DNA of 64,000 nucleotides from Polychytrium aggregatum (taxonomy: Eukaryota > Chytridiomycota > Chytridiomycetes > Polychytriales): assembly GCF_025602895.1 (NCBI RefSeq), contig NW_026516230.1:186001-250000 (forward strand). The letters run 5' to 3'. Positions 29,098 through 40,493 of this stretch are shown here, one piece after another. The number at the start of each line of letters is the position of its first letter. Within the stretch, counting starts at the first letter, position 1. A program made the translations under genes and the position numbers. A model generated the notes under the pieces. It did no database searches, had not been told where the DNA came from, and saw only the letters and a program-made list of their open reading frames with translations.

Positions 29098-32000
29098 CGA
29101 ATATGATGATGATGACGACGACGACGACAGCGACGATGACGATGATGATGATGATGGATCCGAAGTCGAGGATGGGCTGACGACCATGGAGGCGCTCTAC
29201 GAGCTGAGACTGCGGCTCGGCATCCAGTCCGCCCCGCTGTCCGGCGAGCCGCCCGAAGAAGACACTCTCAACCACAGCCGTGCCAACGATGCCCCTCTGC
29301 GGCCTCTCACTCTGGACCTCTCCGAGTCGCTGTCGCTCTCGCTCACGTCGCTGCTCAAGCAGCGTGAGCTCCTGGGCGTCGCAAGGACGAGCGCCATCGG
29401 GCAGGTTCGTGGCTCAAAAGCCGTTCCGCTGCCCATGCACCGGCTGCTTTATTCTTGCCTCGGTGGACTTTCCTGACCTTTGCTCCTCCCCGTACCAACC
29501 GCCGCAACTGCTGTCTGCACAGAGACTGATTCCCACCAGCTCGCTCGGTCCGCTCCAAGAGTCCAGCTCCCGAGTCTACTCTGGGCAGTTTTCCGGTACG
29601 GCATCTCTGCAATTCCGGCGGCTGGCCTCCCCCTTTTTCCGCCGGGCTTGTTGCATTTGAAATCCTGGCAGCGTCGTGCGCGTGCATGGATTACGCCCCA
29701 CACGCCTGTCTGCCTTGATCGGCCTAGGCCTGCATCGCTGGGCACCGTCGGCTCTTGGACTCGCCCCAGCATCGCCATCGACTCTGCCCTTGCCGCATCG
29801 GCAAACTTGCCTGTCGTCCGTGTTCCTGATCCTTCCTCGCGCCACCTCTCCATTCCAGATGACGGCTCGCTGTTCTACTCTGCCACCCACAACAACATGG
29901 TTCATATCTACAAAGTGGATGGCAACATGGGCTTTACCAAACACAAGGCAATTCGCGGCGGTCAATTTCGCTGGACCATCACTGGTACGCCTTCATGAAC
30001 TAGGGGCTCATCGACTCGTGACACGGCCAAGCCAAAACATGCTCTCCTTCCGCTCCGCTGAAACTGTGCTCGCTTTCCAGACTGCGCCATGACCACCGAC
30101 AACCGGTTTCTGGCGCACTCCTCCATCACCCCAGTCATCTATCTGGCTCATGTCGACGGATCCGAACAGCAGAGCATTCCAATCAAGCTCAGCGAAGACT
30201 TTGGGCTGGGTGTGAGTCTTGTGTTCTCCACCAGTCGATGCGGCGCAGTCCCAAGACAACCCATCTCCGCTCGACTCGCAGCGGATTCCCAGCCCCCCAG
30301 CCGGTGCTCTCGAATGGATCGGTATCGTGGCTGGACTGTGCTGGGCTGGGCTTGGAACTGCGGTCGTCTGGCTGACTTCCTTTTCGATCCTGTGGTTCAA
30401 TAGATCTGGTCCGTTCGCTTCTCGCACGACAGCCGAGAGATTGTCGTGGGCACCAACTCCGGCACCATCATCGGTGAGTTGACTCCTCGGCTCATGCACG
30501 CATCCGCTCCAGCGATTGATGTAGCTCAGGCGGCGAGGCGGATACTCAATGCTTGTCCAAAATCGGCGCACATCGGCATGGAACAGTTTACGATCTCCAG
30601 TCCCAGAGGAAGGTCAACGAGTACATGGCACACAGTTCGGATATCAATTCGGGTATGTTTCTGTAAAGAGGCACGGGCCCGGATGCCCATAACGCCAAAG
30701 CTCTGCTGGGTTATGTTGCGACAGCTCACGTGCTCCGGCAACACCGCCGCCACCACCCCAGTTTGCTTCGCAGATGCGACGGCGCCGAATGTCATCTTCT
30801 CCGGCTCGGACGACACCTTTGTCAAAGTTTGGTAGGTCCCTTTCATGCAGCATGCTTAAATCTGTCGACGCCAGTTTACCACAGTGGCGCTGGGCCTGGC
30901 TTCACCGGTCTATAACTGCTCCCCCCCCCGCCGCTGGCCTACGTGCAGGGACCGTCGCATGTTCTCGTCGGATACATGTGGTGTTCTGTCTGGACACTCT
31001 GAAGGCATCACCTTCGTTTCCTCCAAAAATGATGGCCGTAACTGCATCTCCAACGGCAAGGACCAAGTACGTTCACTCTGTCGTCTCGAGCGTCTTGGCT
31101 GGTGTTCGTATGCACAATCCCCCCTCCCCTCAGCAACTGCGATCCGGATTTCGGCTAACCGATCGCCTATTGGCTCGTTAGACCCTCCGACTGTGGGACA
31201 TTCGGTATATCTGCTTGAAAGTCGCCATCGTCTTCGACCCAGAACGGAAGAATGCAGCAATAGGCTGATGGTATGCGCCATTTCCCAATCGCCAGCTAAC
31301 ACTATGTTGTCGACGGCTTCTCCAGGAAAATGCACACAGGCGAATCTGCAGTGAGAGCTTGCAAGATCGAAACCAGGTAAGATCGCCTGCGGCAAGCAAT
31401 ACGACCAATTCGAGTCGCCCCGACTGACGGTCGCCGCAGACCATGTCTGTCGATTTCCGGGGGGAGGGGGGCATGCTCACACTTCAATGACACCATCATT
31501 TTACTTCGTGTACTATCCCTTCCATCAGATCCGGGTTTGACTATCGCTGGCATGGATACCGCTTTGTTCCAGGAAGCCGCAAGCATCCCATGGATTGCTC
31601 CGTTGCAACATACATGGGCCACCGTGTCCTCCACACCTTGATTCGGTGCTACTTTTCGCCTCTTCACACCACAGGACAAAGGTCAGTCACTGTTGTCTGT
31701 TGTTCCGTGGCTCGTGAAGGACCGACGCACTCATTCTAAAGCAGTAGTCTCAGGCTGAATATCACTCGCGTTTGTTGACTCGGTATCGCCAGACCGCATT
31801 TTCTGATGGCCTGCCGAAGTGGGACGCCGCTTGCACTAACTAACCCATGCATGGTTTGGTGTGCTCGATGCACTGCCGATTTGCATGTCGGTGATTTGTC
31901 GGCTCTGGTGCCTCTCGGTCCACTGCCTCTTCCTGCAACTCGACGGCACCAACGATGGCGACCACAGGTTCATCTACACGGGCTCGTCCAACGGCAGAAT

Positions 32001-32259
32001 CCACATCTTTGACTCTCATGATACCAGCACCTCGAAGCCGGTGCATGTGTTCTCGGCGATACCAAAGCGATTCCGGCGGCTGCATGAGCCCCACCACGAC
32101 CCGTACTCATCGTTCGATCCCACCAGCGACCCAAACATCTGCACGCGCGACGTCAGCTGGCATCCGTATCTACCCTTCATCATCTCGTCCAACTGGGGCA
32201 CCATCACGCCGGGCACAGCTGGCTCTCTGGGACTGCATACCTTCCGTCGAAGCTGCTGA
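28478..32259 (+). CDS. DCAF11/WDR23-like WD40 protein (CUL4-DDB1 substrate receptor)
   Basis: Twelve exons in phase: 28478-29404, 29523-29595, 29859-29984, 30081-30211, 30404-30473, 30587-30652, 30762-30831, 30949-31066, 31182-31204, 31326-31376, 31529-31681, 31968-32259; 699 residues. ATG 28478 has a good context (ACCGCCATGTCC). The first 310 residues are disordered, with a very acidic Asp run (residues about 130-230). WD repeats follow: RVYSGQFSDDGSLFYSATHN, IWSVRFSHDSREIVVGTNSG, VIFSGSDDTFVKVWDRR, GHSEGITFVSSKNDGRNCIS, DQTLRLWDIR, IRCYFSPLHTTGQRFIYTGS, CTRDVSWHPYLPFIISSNW. These match the DCAF11/LEC14B order, including the CxRDVSWHP box. DCAF11 recruits substrates to the CRL4 ubiquitin ligase. 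The last blade ends oddly: a better WD ending (ALWDCIPSVEAADPG) lies in the next frame, stopping at 32269. Confidence 0.88.
29060..29155 (+). repeat. GAC/GAT trinucleotide run coding poly-Asp
   Basis: Interrupted GAC/GAT repeats within exon 1 of the DCAF11-like gene. They encode runs of about ten Asp and also open long Val/Ile and Thr/Met shadow frames. Confidence 0.85.
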
Positions 32260-32964
32260 CCCTGGCTGAACGGAACCGACCTGACCTGACCTGACCTGAC
32301 CTGACCTGACCTGACCTGACCTGACCTGACCTAAACTGGGCTGGCCTGAGCTCCCAGTGGCAGTCACATCTCTCCCTCCCTCACCTTCCCATCCGTCGGG
32401 ACTATCTACTCTTCCTGTCCATCCCACGCTGACTATTGGCCACAGTTTTGTGCATGCAAGCACGGAACAGTGCTTCTTGGGGCTTCTAGTACGCCGCAAG
32501 AGCGACACCCCACGTCTTGTTCCAATATATGATCGGATGGCCAGTCGCTGGATATGAGCTTGCTTATTGCCATGCCGGGCAATCGGATCGTCGTTCCAAG
32601 CCCTCAATTGTCCTGAATCGCTCTGAATATCGCTCTGAATTGCGTGGCAGCTCCTCCGGATGCTTGCTGTCCGTGGAGATTCCAGGACACAGCTGCCATT
32701 CGTTGCTGTTCGATGCTGTGATGCCACAGCCACACTCACTGGACAGGTAAACCCGGCAGACAAGTGGTGTTCTTGCACATACTTGGAAACGCATTCTGTT
32801 CATTGACGATCCAGAAGAAGGCTCTCGAGCGAACCAAACAGAGCGCCTCGGTTCATGTCGCTCGCGCTCAAGCCATGCCCATCCCTCCATCATCCATGCA
32901 TCATCACGGCCGCCGATTTGTGCGGCAGTATGCTGCCCATTCGCGTTTGATGGCGCCCGGTCCT
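32260..32964. other. Intergenic region between the convergent DCAF11-like and TLC genes
   Basis: Holds both 3' UTRs and the pentamer repeat at 32278-32331. No gene recognised. Confidence 0.6.
32278..32331. repeat. Pentamer tandem repeat (CTGAC), about 11 copies
   Basis: Uninterrupted CTGAC copies 20 bp after the DCAF11-like stop codon. Confidence 0.9.
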
Positions 32965-34741
32965 CTATTCCTTGTGGGGCTTGTCGTCGATGAACCGCTT
33001 GCGGACAGCAGATATCATCTTGTGGAACCAGAAGATGTTCAGGATGTTGAGGACAATGTTGGAGACGCAGTAGATTCCCGAGACAACCAAGGGCACGCGA
33101 TCCCACTCGGCGAGCATGTCGACTGGCCCGTGGATGACGCAGGCCCGTGGATAATGCAGACCCGGCGGTCGATTGGAACACGAGGGGATTGTGAGCGACA
33201 ACGGGCGAAGCGCACATCCTGATACCCATCCTGATACCCATCCTGATACCCATCCTGATACCCATCCTGATACCCATCCTGATACACAACCATCACCATG
33301 TCTCCGGCCCCGAGGACCGTCTTTGTTGCAGTAAATGCCGCCCAGCGGCCTCGCCGCTTGATATTGAGTACTCTCCACACGTTTCCCACATGCATGCATC
33401 GGTGCTGAGCTTGAAGAACGACCTACCCCAGAAACAGTACGACATGGTGAGGCCAAAGACGATGCGGCCGCCAAAGAAGGTCAGCAGCAGAACGATGCCG
33501 TTGATCCACTGGATGCGGCTTCCGCTGAGGTTCATCTTGTCGCAGAACCAGTGCACATTCAGGAACGGGGTGCTGAGGAGGGACAAGGCGAGGCCAGATG
33601 AGGCCAGATGAGGTCAGATGATGATCGTCCGGACAGCATAGCAGCGGATCGGTTGACCAGAAGACATGGCGAGGTCTTGCGCTCTGTCGATCTTGACTGC
33701 CAATCCTGCCATCAAGCCAGAACCATGGGCCCCCGATGGTGCATTTGCAACCACAGCTTGCACAGGCGCCTCTCCCCGGCTTCAGAGATTGTACCTCAGT
33801 TCAAACATCAGAAAGACGGCACCGTAAAAATTCAAAACGGGTCTCTGCAAACCAGAGAACAGATCGGTCAGCGCGCACAGCTCCCTTCCCCGCACCGGTG
33901 AGAGCCTCCCAGTTGCGTCTTGGTGGATTCGGACGCGATCTTGGCTCTTGCTCGCATCCATCCGCCCGATGCCAGCAACAGCCCCAGCGTGCGATTTGAT
34001 CAGCATCAGCATCAGCATCAGCATCAGCATCAGCATCAGCATCAGCATCAGCATCAGCATCAGCATCAGCATCAGCATCAGCATCAGCATCAGCAAACCG
34101 ATCGTCTGGGCTGGCAAATGGTCCTGGACTTACAAAGGACGTCACGTAGGTGAGAAGGCAGGAAAAGCCGTGGATGACAAAGCCGACGCCGGCCTCGTGG
34201 ACGTACGACAGCACGATGAGCGAGTCCCAGAGAAAGTATCTGCCAGAGGGAAGGGCAGGGAGCCGTGGGCCTGTTAATTCATCGCCAGCTTGATCACTTC
34301 GGTCGACCAATTGCACGGCATTCTTCAGCCAAGAGCGACCAAGCAGCGGCGAGGATGTCCGAGGAGAACAGAGACGGAGCTGTACCCGCAGGCTATCGCC
34401 AGGACTGTTCCCGAATAGGAGTTGTTGCCAAAGACTCGATCATGGCGGAGCTCCTGGTCCAGGAGCATCGGCGCCGCCAGCATCAGGATGGTGGTCGAAA
34501 AGGCCATCGAGACGCAGTGGATCGGCCAGTTGATGACCGAGTATCCCCTCAAAGCGCGATAGGAAGCAAAGAAGGTCCGGGAGATCGGAAACGACACCAG
34601 GAAGATGGCATGGCAGCAGATGGCGCTTGTGAGCAGCGTGGTGAAATGGTATGCGAGCCGAGGGAGGCCGATCGAGCTGAAAAAGTCGGGCCAGAGCGGA
34701 GCCGAGTAGATCGGGCCGAGCAGAGCAGATAGAGTCTCCAT
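32965..34741 (-). CDS. TLC-domain membrane protein (TMEM56/TLCD4-like)
   Basis: Five exons in phase: 34741-34386, 34239-34134, 33844-33795, 33572-33427, 33122-32965; 271 residues. About six hydrophobic segments span the sequence. The TLC core shows SVINWPIHCVSMAFST, FLWDSLIVLSYVHEAGVGFV, HGFSCLLTYVTSF, LNFYGAVFLMFEL and the STPFLNVHWFCDK motif typical of TMEM56-like proteins, ending in a basic tail with a dilysine-like end (KPHKE). TLC proteins are ER or plasma-membrane lipid-handling proteins; ceramide synthases have a related fold, but the LAG motif HHxxxDD is absent, so ceramide synthesis is unlikely. Introns 2 and 4 each contain a tandem repeat. Confidence 0.82.
33215..33288. repeat. 12-bp tandem repeat (GATACCCATCCT), six copies, in an intron
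   Basis: Perfect copies, the last ending GATACACAACC. It lies within the intron between exons 4 and 5 of the TLC gene. Confidence 0.9.
34000..34095. repeat. Hexamer tandem repeat (CAGCAT), about 16 copies, in an intron
   Basis: Pure CAGCAT repeat within the intron between exons 2 and 3 of the TLC gene; it opens spurious frames on both strands. Confidence 0.92.
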
Positions 34742-35236
34742 GGCAGTGAATCGTGCGCGGTGGACTCGACAAGCGGTCGCCAAAGCCAATGGATGGTGCC
34801 GGGAAGAGAGATGGCTGCAGTGTCAGACTCGCAGGGGCAGAGCAGATCGGCCGATAGAACGGATCGGCAGCCACGAGATGGAGCAATGGAATGATCGAGG
34901 GGCCGGGCAGGGACTGGCTGGCAGGTCGGCGCCTGGACAATGAAACGGCCAAAACGAAGCAGACACCCTGGCCATGGGGTCCTGCGTGGCACCTTTCCGG
35001 GTTCTGGAGACGCACTGCGATGCCACAATCCCAGCGGCGATGCGGTGTGGAAGAGCGAGATCTGTGCACTTTCTCTCGGACTGGCGGGTCTGAGTCGCCC
35101 GGCTCATAGCTGGGATCGACCTTGCTGGGTACAGATCCAGGCATACGGCGCAAAATGATGAGAGTATCGAGGTCTATTTCCACCGGGCCACCGGCTTGCC
35201 AGCCAGTTCGCTTCTCGGCGACCGCTTGTCGAGTGC
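34742..35236. other. Intergenic region, TLC gene promoter and VC0807-like 3' end
   Basis: No gene recognised; open frames here extend neighbouring shadows only. Confidence 0.55.
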
Positions 35237-36037
35237 TCAAGCTCCTTGGGACGGGGCTACCTCAACGCCGGCGGCTGGGGGCTGCTGCTGGCTTGGAACA
35301 ACGACAGCCGCAGCGGCAGCGACGGGCTGGGCCTGGGTTGGAGCAGCCAATTGTCCGTTGTGGTACTTTTCCCTCAGCCGGCGAATGAAGTGACGGGTCC
35401 AGACAGCGGCCAGGATCAAAAAGCCCAGTCCAAGGAGAGGCGAAACAATCGACATGACGTTTGTGGGGAGAACAAAGATGAGCCCGACTCGGATGGCGGC
35501 CTCGACGCAGAACCCGATGCCATAGACCAGCGACATGACGTTCGTGACCTTGCGGATGGCCGGACGGGTCTCCCACATGGTCTTGAGCCGCTCGAGTGCA
35601 GCCGGGTCGGTGCCGCGCCATTGAACGTTATAGCGCCAGAGCAGGTTTTGCTTGAACCAAATCGAGACGATGAAGACGAGGCCAAGGACAAAGTGCTCGA
35701 TCGAGTCCTTCAGGAGGAGCCAGCGCGGGTCGGTGTTGAGCGCAACGACGGTGATCGAGATGGCGATGGATACGACCACAAAAGCAGCGATAATATCCAG
35801 CTGCCGGTGGATCACAATGCGGTATAGCGCCGCCAGGAGCGAAGGCACACCCGAGAGCGCCATGGACACGATGGGTGGAGCAAAGCGCATGACGACCAAG
35901 TTGATGACGACGGGGGCGATGATGTTGATGCCGACGAGCTGGATGATGGCCCGTCGCATCTTTTGGCGATTCTCGGGATCGTTGTCGGCGCTGGAGCTGC
36001 CAAACAGGGCCGCCTGCTGGTTCGATGCGGTACTCAT
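35237..36037 (-). CDS. VC0807-family multi-pass membrane protein, copy 1
   Basis: Intronless, 266 residues from ATG 36037 (MSTASNQQAALFG), chosen because the upstream in-frame extension has no conserved sequence. About six membrane segments. Family features: LVGINIIAPVVINLVV, the central NTDPRWLLLKDSIEHFVLG with the DPRxxLxKDS core, FKQNLLWRYNVQW, and the last hydrophobic pair GIGFCVEAAIRVGLIFVLP and SIVSPLLGLGFL. It ends in an Ala/Gln/Pro-rich cytosolic-looking tail. These match the bacterial and fungal VC0807 membrane family, whose function is not established. It is a close paralogue of 39472-40212, with the same size, start region and core (about half the residues alike by eye). Confidence 0.8.
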   Translation of the reverse strand: MSTASNQQAALFGSSSADNDPENRQKMRRAIIQLVGINIIAPVVINLVVMRFAPPIVSMALSGVPSLLAALYRIVIHRQLDIIAAFVVVSIAISITVVALNTDPRWLLLKDSIEHFVLGLVFIVSIWFKQNLLWRYNVQWRGTDPAALERLKTMWETRPAIRKVTNVMSLVYGIGFCVEAAIRVGLIFVLPTNVMSIVSPLLGLGFLILAAVWTRHFIRRLREKYHNGQLAAPTQAQPVAAAAAVVVPSQQQPPAAGVEVAPSQGA

Positions 36038-36455
36038 GGTGGATTGCTGGGACGACGCGGGTCCGGAGGGTTTGGGAGCGATGGTGGGTGGTTCGACGGA
36101 GTTCAGCAAGAGGCCAAGAGCGCGGAGAAAACGGAATGTTCGCAGAACGAAGCGAGGAGGGCGGCCTTGGTTTTGAGGGGCATTCAATCCAAAAACGCAA
36201 GCGGACGCTGCTTTCGGAAACGATTGGTCGTTTCTGGACCCTGCATGCCCTCGGCCGCCGCCCGCATGGTTGATTGCACACCGGCTCCTGATTGCGAACG
36301 TGGTCCGCGAGCAGCCAGGGCAAGCCAAGGGAGGACGTGCGGCCGGTCTGTGCCACGCCGCTGGTCGCCAAATCGGATTGGGGCACAAGGAATCACCAGA
36401 AACGTGTCTTGGGACATGTGGCTGCCGCAGAAAACGAGGATATGATGGAGGGCGG

Positions 36456-36540
<85 letters not shown>

Positions 36541-36833
36541 GTGTGAATCCCATCCATCCATTCATTGATCCATCCATCCATCCATCCAGAGAGGGTGGTT
36601 CAAATAGGGCCTGCTGATTTCACTTCGAGAACGATGTATATTCATTTTAGATTCAATCATAGGGCACGTACAAAGTCATAGCGGGCTGTTCTTTGGTTTT
36701 GCAACACGACGAGTGGGGTGGGTTCACATAGAAATTCGGGAAGGTTGGAGACGGGCCATATCTATGGAGGGAGTCGATGGTCGAGCGATATAGATCCAGA
36801 TAGACATTGAAGGATACGAGGACGCTCTGCCGC
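36038..36833. other. Intergenic region, VC0807 copy 1 promoter and secreted-protein 3' end
   Basis: Contains the TTATGGA repeat (36455-36540) followed by CATC-type repeats to about 36590. No gene recognised. Confidence 0.6.
36455..36540. repeat. Heptamer tandem repeat (TTATGGA), about 12 copies
   Basis: Pure repeat followed by CCATCCATCCATTCATTGATC and further CCAT copies. Confidence 0.92.
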
Positions 36834-38009
36834 TTAGATAGGGATGGGGACGACGTTGGGGCACTTGTTGTTGAAGTTTTGGGTGAGGGTGCTGTTGCCG
36901 AGCGAGAGGATGGCAGAGTCGAAGCAGCTGGAGGAGTTGGATGGTACAGGCAAGTGTCAACAAGATGATTCGTCGCTCAGCCTGCACACTCTTCGCAAAT
37001 CAAAACCACCACCAGCAACAGTAGGGGGCGCAGAACCACTAAATCGAGTCTCGACACCCACCTAGAGCAGATCGAGAGCTGGTTGGGGTCAAAGGTGCCC
37101 TGCCAGTAGGAAGGCAGCATGACCTTTTCAAAGTTCTCGAGGATTTCGATGCCGCAATAGCAGTTGGTGGAGGGATCCTTGATGCAGAGGGGGTTGTGAT
37201 CGGGCAGCAAGAGAGTGGGCAGGAGGGACTTGAAGACAGCGTCATCGATACCGACAATCTCGGGGACAAACTCCTCGACCAGCTTGGAGCACTGGAGGTT
37301 TATGGTAGTCGTTTCAGCACAAAGACAGAGTCAGTATTGAATGAAGGATTGCACGAGAGCATCCTGGTCCGACTGAAGCCGCCATGCAAGGCTGAATCAG
37401 CAGAGCCAGATAGCATGCGACCCTGTTCAAGTACTTCTTGAGCCAAGCGCCTTCTCAGGTCATGATCTCGAGCCCTTCGGATTCATGGGGGGGGGGCGAG
37501 GTTATTACCTTGTCATAGACAGCGAGGGCTTGGGCCTCGAGAGTCTTGTAGCAGTTGGGGTCAGCACACAGCTCGTTGGTGAAGCCGAGGATGATCTTGT
37601 TGATCTTGCCTTCAATGCTCTTGATGCTGTCTTCGGAAAAGTCCAGGGTGGTGACGACCTGGATGATCACACCAGCAACGTCGAAGGGGTTGAACTTGCA
37701 TTGCTATAGATTGGACCAAATCAGAGTAGATGGTGGGCCGTGGGACAGGACAGGAGGCGAGTTAGCAAGCTGGGCCCTGGTGATCTAACGAATGAATCCG
37801 AGGCGCGCTTGATTGCTCACCTCGCAGACAGTGGCAACCGCCGTGATGGCCTGGATGCCACACTCCAGACCCGTGATGGGGGCAATCAGAGGGCCGAGGG
37901 TGTTGTCCAGGATGAGGTCGAGGATACCGCCAGAGCTGGCTCCCATCGGGGCACCGAAGACGAAGCCAGCCGAAAGGAGGAAGGCAAAGACCTTGGCAAA
38001 GATTCTCAT
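36834..38009 (-). CDS. Small secreted cysteine-containing protein, unknown function
   Basis: Four exons in phase: 38009-37821, 37703-37509, 37291-37062, 36927-36834; 235 residues. The start MRIFAKVFAFLLSAGFVFGA is a clear signal peptide with likely cleavage after FGA. The mature part has about ten Cys, including C in GLECGIQ, ELCADPNCYK, NPLCIKDPSTNCYCG and NNKCPNVVP, and no membrane segment or GPI-like end. A TATATAAA box lies about 120 bases upstream of the ATG (near 38130). I do not recognise the family. A further small exon near 37400-37440 is possible but was not needed for frame. A secreted or wall-associated protein is inferred. Confidence 0.75.
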
Positions 38010-39471
38010 GGCACGGGGATTGAAGTGGAGAGTGGATGAGAGCAGTGGGTCGAGGTTGGCTGTTGTTGTCTGGGAGACTGCTCGCCTGGATGTGACTCTT
38101 GGCTGGAGGGTCGACCCAACACCCCATTTATATATCCCCGAGGTCGTCCTCGAGCACGCTCATCCATTTTCGCTGACGGAAGTACTGCCAGCGACGTCGT
38201 CAAGACAATTTCGCTCTGTCCTCGCCGCCTCCTGGCGACAGCACAGCCCAGTTTCTCCTTCTCCGCACGCCTCCGTCCGTTCTCATGCTCCAGAGCTGGA
38301 GTGGGCCTGCTCACGACGAACACCAGTCCACACAGCGCATGTCTGCGACAGATTACCACCCACAAGTTGCGGTCACAAACAATCCATGACCACATGGTGA
38401 CGGGAAGCGGTTGTCAGCGTCATGCCTCTGTCATCCGGGGCGAGCGAATGGTTGTGAGGAGCTCACTTCCTGTCCGGTCGCTGAAAACAGAGTACAGAGC
38501 GCCGCCGGTGCTATGGGGCCATCTGGCTTTCACGAGGGACAGATACAAGGACGAGGTGAGCGCCCAAGATGTGCTGTCTCTTGAGGTGAGGGCAGACCGG
38601 ACAGGTCAAGTGCAGCTGAGAGGCTCAGTTCAATGTGGACCAGACGGTTTGCTGTTGTGGTTGACGGCAGTCTCGGCGGCGAAAGGAGCAAAAAAGGCGA
38701 AAGGGCGTCGATGGCAGCTGTGGGCAAGAGGCAAGATGGGGAGGTCTGGTGAGATACTTCGTTCATAGCCTGCCTTGTGCTGGTGGGCCCATGAAGAGCT
38801 CGTGGGATTGCACGAGGACCCGAGAGTGCCGAGGCCGGACCAGCTGGCCGATGGGATACGGACGAGTGAGTTCGCTGCTCGAGTCCTGGGGATGGCTCGT
38901 GCACTCTGCCTCGGATGGACTCAGATCTGCAACGCAGAACACCTTGCGATGCGAATGCCGTCTCACTCGCGAACTTGGTGTGCATGCCTCTGCACCGTCA
39001 AAGTCCCAGAGTCCACGATTCGTACCAGAAGGAGCTTCCCAGAGGATCGTACCCACAGGGAACATGGCCGGGAGCTCCCATCACACCATCCGAGCACCCC
39101 AGCACCTGGTTCAGTTCAGAAACTATATTGCAAGCCACCAAAGTCCAGCCCCGATTCCAAAATCGACAAGGACAAGATGTGAGCGGATATTCGTGTAGGC
39201 GAGTAGTGTCTCATCTCTCTAACTCAGCGGTAAGAGCATGGGTAGGCCACTAATGAAGCAAGCGCGAAAGCTGTAGTGGGAGGGAGAAGGTATGATGGGA
39301 CTGCGGCGTGATGAACAGTGCATTGGAGCTCTGGAGGCGGAGGGGTGTCGCAAGAACCGGGGGAGCAAGAACCAAAATCCGGGGATCGGATGAGACATCG
39401 GACCGGAGGAGGGAAACCCTTTTGGATCCAGCCGCGAAACCTCGTCCTGGCTGTGAAGTGATGCGAGCAGC
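38010..39471. other. Intergenic region between the secreted-protein gene and VC0807 copy 2
   Basis: Holds the TATA-type promoter of the secreted-protein gene near 38130. The rest has short open frames on both strands with no domain; a degenerate tRNA-like stretch occurs near 39212-39246. Nothing else seen. Confidence 0.5.
38125..38137 (-). promoter_or_regulatory. TATA box of the secreted-protein gene
   Basis: Minus strand GATATATAAATGG, about 120 bases upstream of the ATG at 38009. Confidence 0.5.
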
Positions 39472-40212
39472 TCACTTCAATCCGGGATCCAGGGGCTGAG
39501 CCTCGGCCGACTGCGACTGGTTCTTTGCGCGAGCCCAGCGAACGAAAAAGTACGACCAAAGGCCGACCAGGGCAAAGCACAGGAGCAACAACAGTGGGGA
39601 GACATAGACCATGATGTTCAGCGGGATCGTATAGATCAAGACGACGCGGATGCCGGCTTCGATGCAGAAGCTGACGCCGTACACCAGCGACATGATGTTG
39701 GTGACCCTGCGGACAGCAGGCTTGGTCTCCCAGATTGTATTGAGCCGCTCGAGCTCCTTGGGGTTGTGGCTGTTCCACTGGACGTTGTAGCGCCAGATCA
39801 GGTTCTGCTTGAACAAGACGGAGGCGCCAAAGAGGATGCCCAGCAGGACGGTGTTGATCGAGTCCTTGACGAGAAGCAGGCGTGGGTCCGAGGTTACGAC
39901 GACAACGACGACCGAGATGACAATGGAGAGGACCATGTTGACGGCGATCAGATCAATCTGGCGCTCCCGGATGACGTGGTAGAGCGACTCGAGCAGCGGA
40001 GGCAGGCCCGAGAGAATGAGCGAAACGATAACGGAGAGGTACAGGACAGCGACGGCATAGATGACAATCGGTGCGATGATGTTGATCATGACCATCCGCA
40101 GGGCAGCGCGGCTAAGCTGCTTGCCGTTCGGGGAAGCGCTGGTCGAGGCCTCTTCGGTGATGGACGAGGGGTCGGGCGAGTCGCTGACGGGATATTCGGG
40201 CGATGGATTCAT
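39472..40212 (-). CDS. VC0807-family multi-pass membrane protein, copy 2
   Basis: Intronless, 246 residues from ATG 40212 (MNPSPEYPVSDSPDP). It shares with copy 1 the segments VMINIIAPIVIYAV, TSDPRLLLVKDSINTVLLG, FKQNLIWRYNVQWN, LERLNTIWETKPAVRRVTNI (copy 1: LERLKTMWETRPAIRKVTNV) and the final hydrophobic pair. The N- and C-terminal tails are unrelated to those of copy 1. Copies 1 and 2 lie in the same orientation 3.4 kb apart, with one unrelated gene between, so a local duplication is likely. The start is divergent with the SET-domain gene, 281 bp away. Confidence 0.8.
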   Translation of the reverse strand: MNPSPEYPVSDSPDPSSITEEASTSASPNGKQLSRAALRMVMINIIAPIVIYAVAVLYLSVIVSLILSGLPPLLESLYHVIRERQIDLIAVNMVLSIVISVVVVVVTSDPRLLLVKDSINTVLLGILFGASVLFKQNLIWRYNVQWNSHNPKELERLNTIWETKPAVRRVTNIMSLVYGVSFCIEAGIRVVLIYTIPLNIMVYVSPLLLLLCFALVGLWSYFFVRWARAKNQSQSAEAQPLDPGLK

Positions 40213-40493
40213 GGTGGTTGGCCGAGGCTTGGAGAGCGGGTCGCAGCGGTGTTTGGAGATCGAGATGGCGATGTGGTGCAGGGGACGAGATCGAGATGGC
40301 GATGAAGTCTGGAGAATGTTCGGCCCGATGGCTTCAAATACTCGGAGCACATCCGCCGCGTCGCCACCCGCCAAGCCCCGCTCTCGGCTGGAAGGCCCAC
40401 AACCGGACATCTGCTCCGATCGCCGCCCCCGGCACAAACGCAGCGCCGACAGCAATCAGACACTTGCGATCGCAGCGACACGCCAAGACCGAC

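Noticed and set aside
39212-39246. tRNA-like stretch TAACTCAGCGGTAAGAGCATG
   Set aside because: It resembles a D-arm and A box, but an extra CTCT insertion precedes it and no T-arm or B box (GGTTCGAATCC type) or closing acceptor stem follows. At most a decayed fragment.
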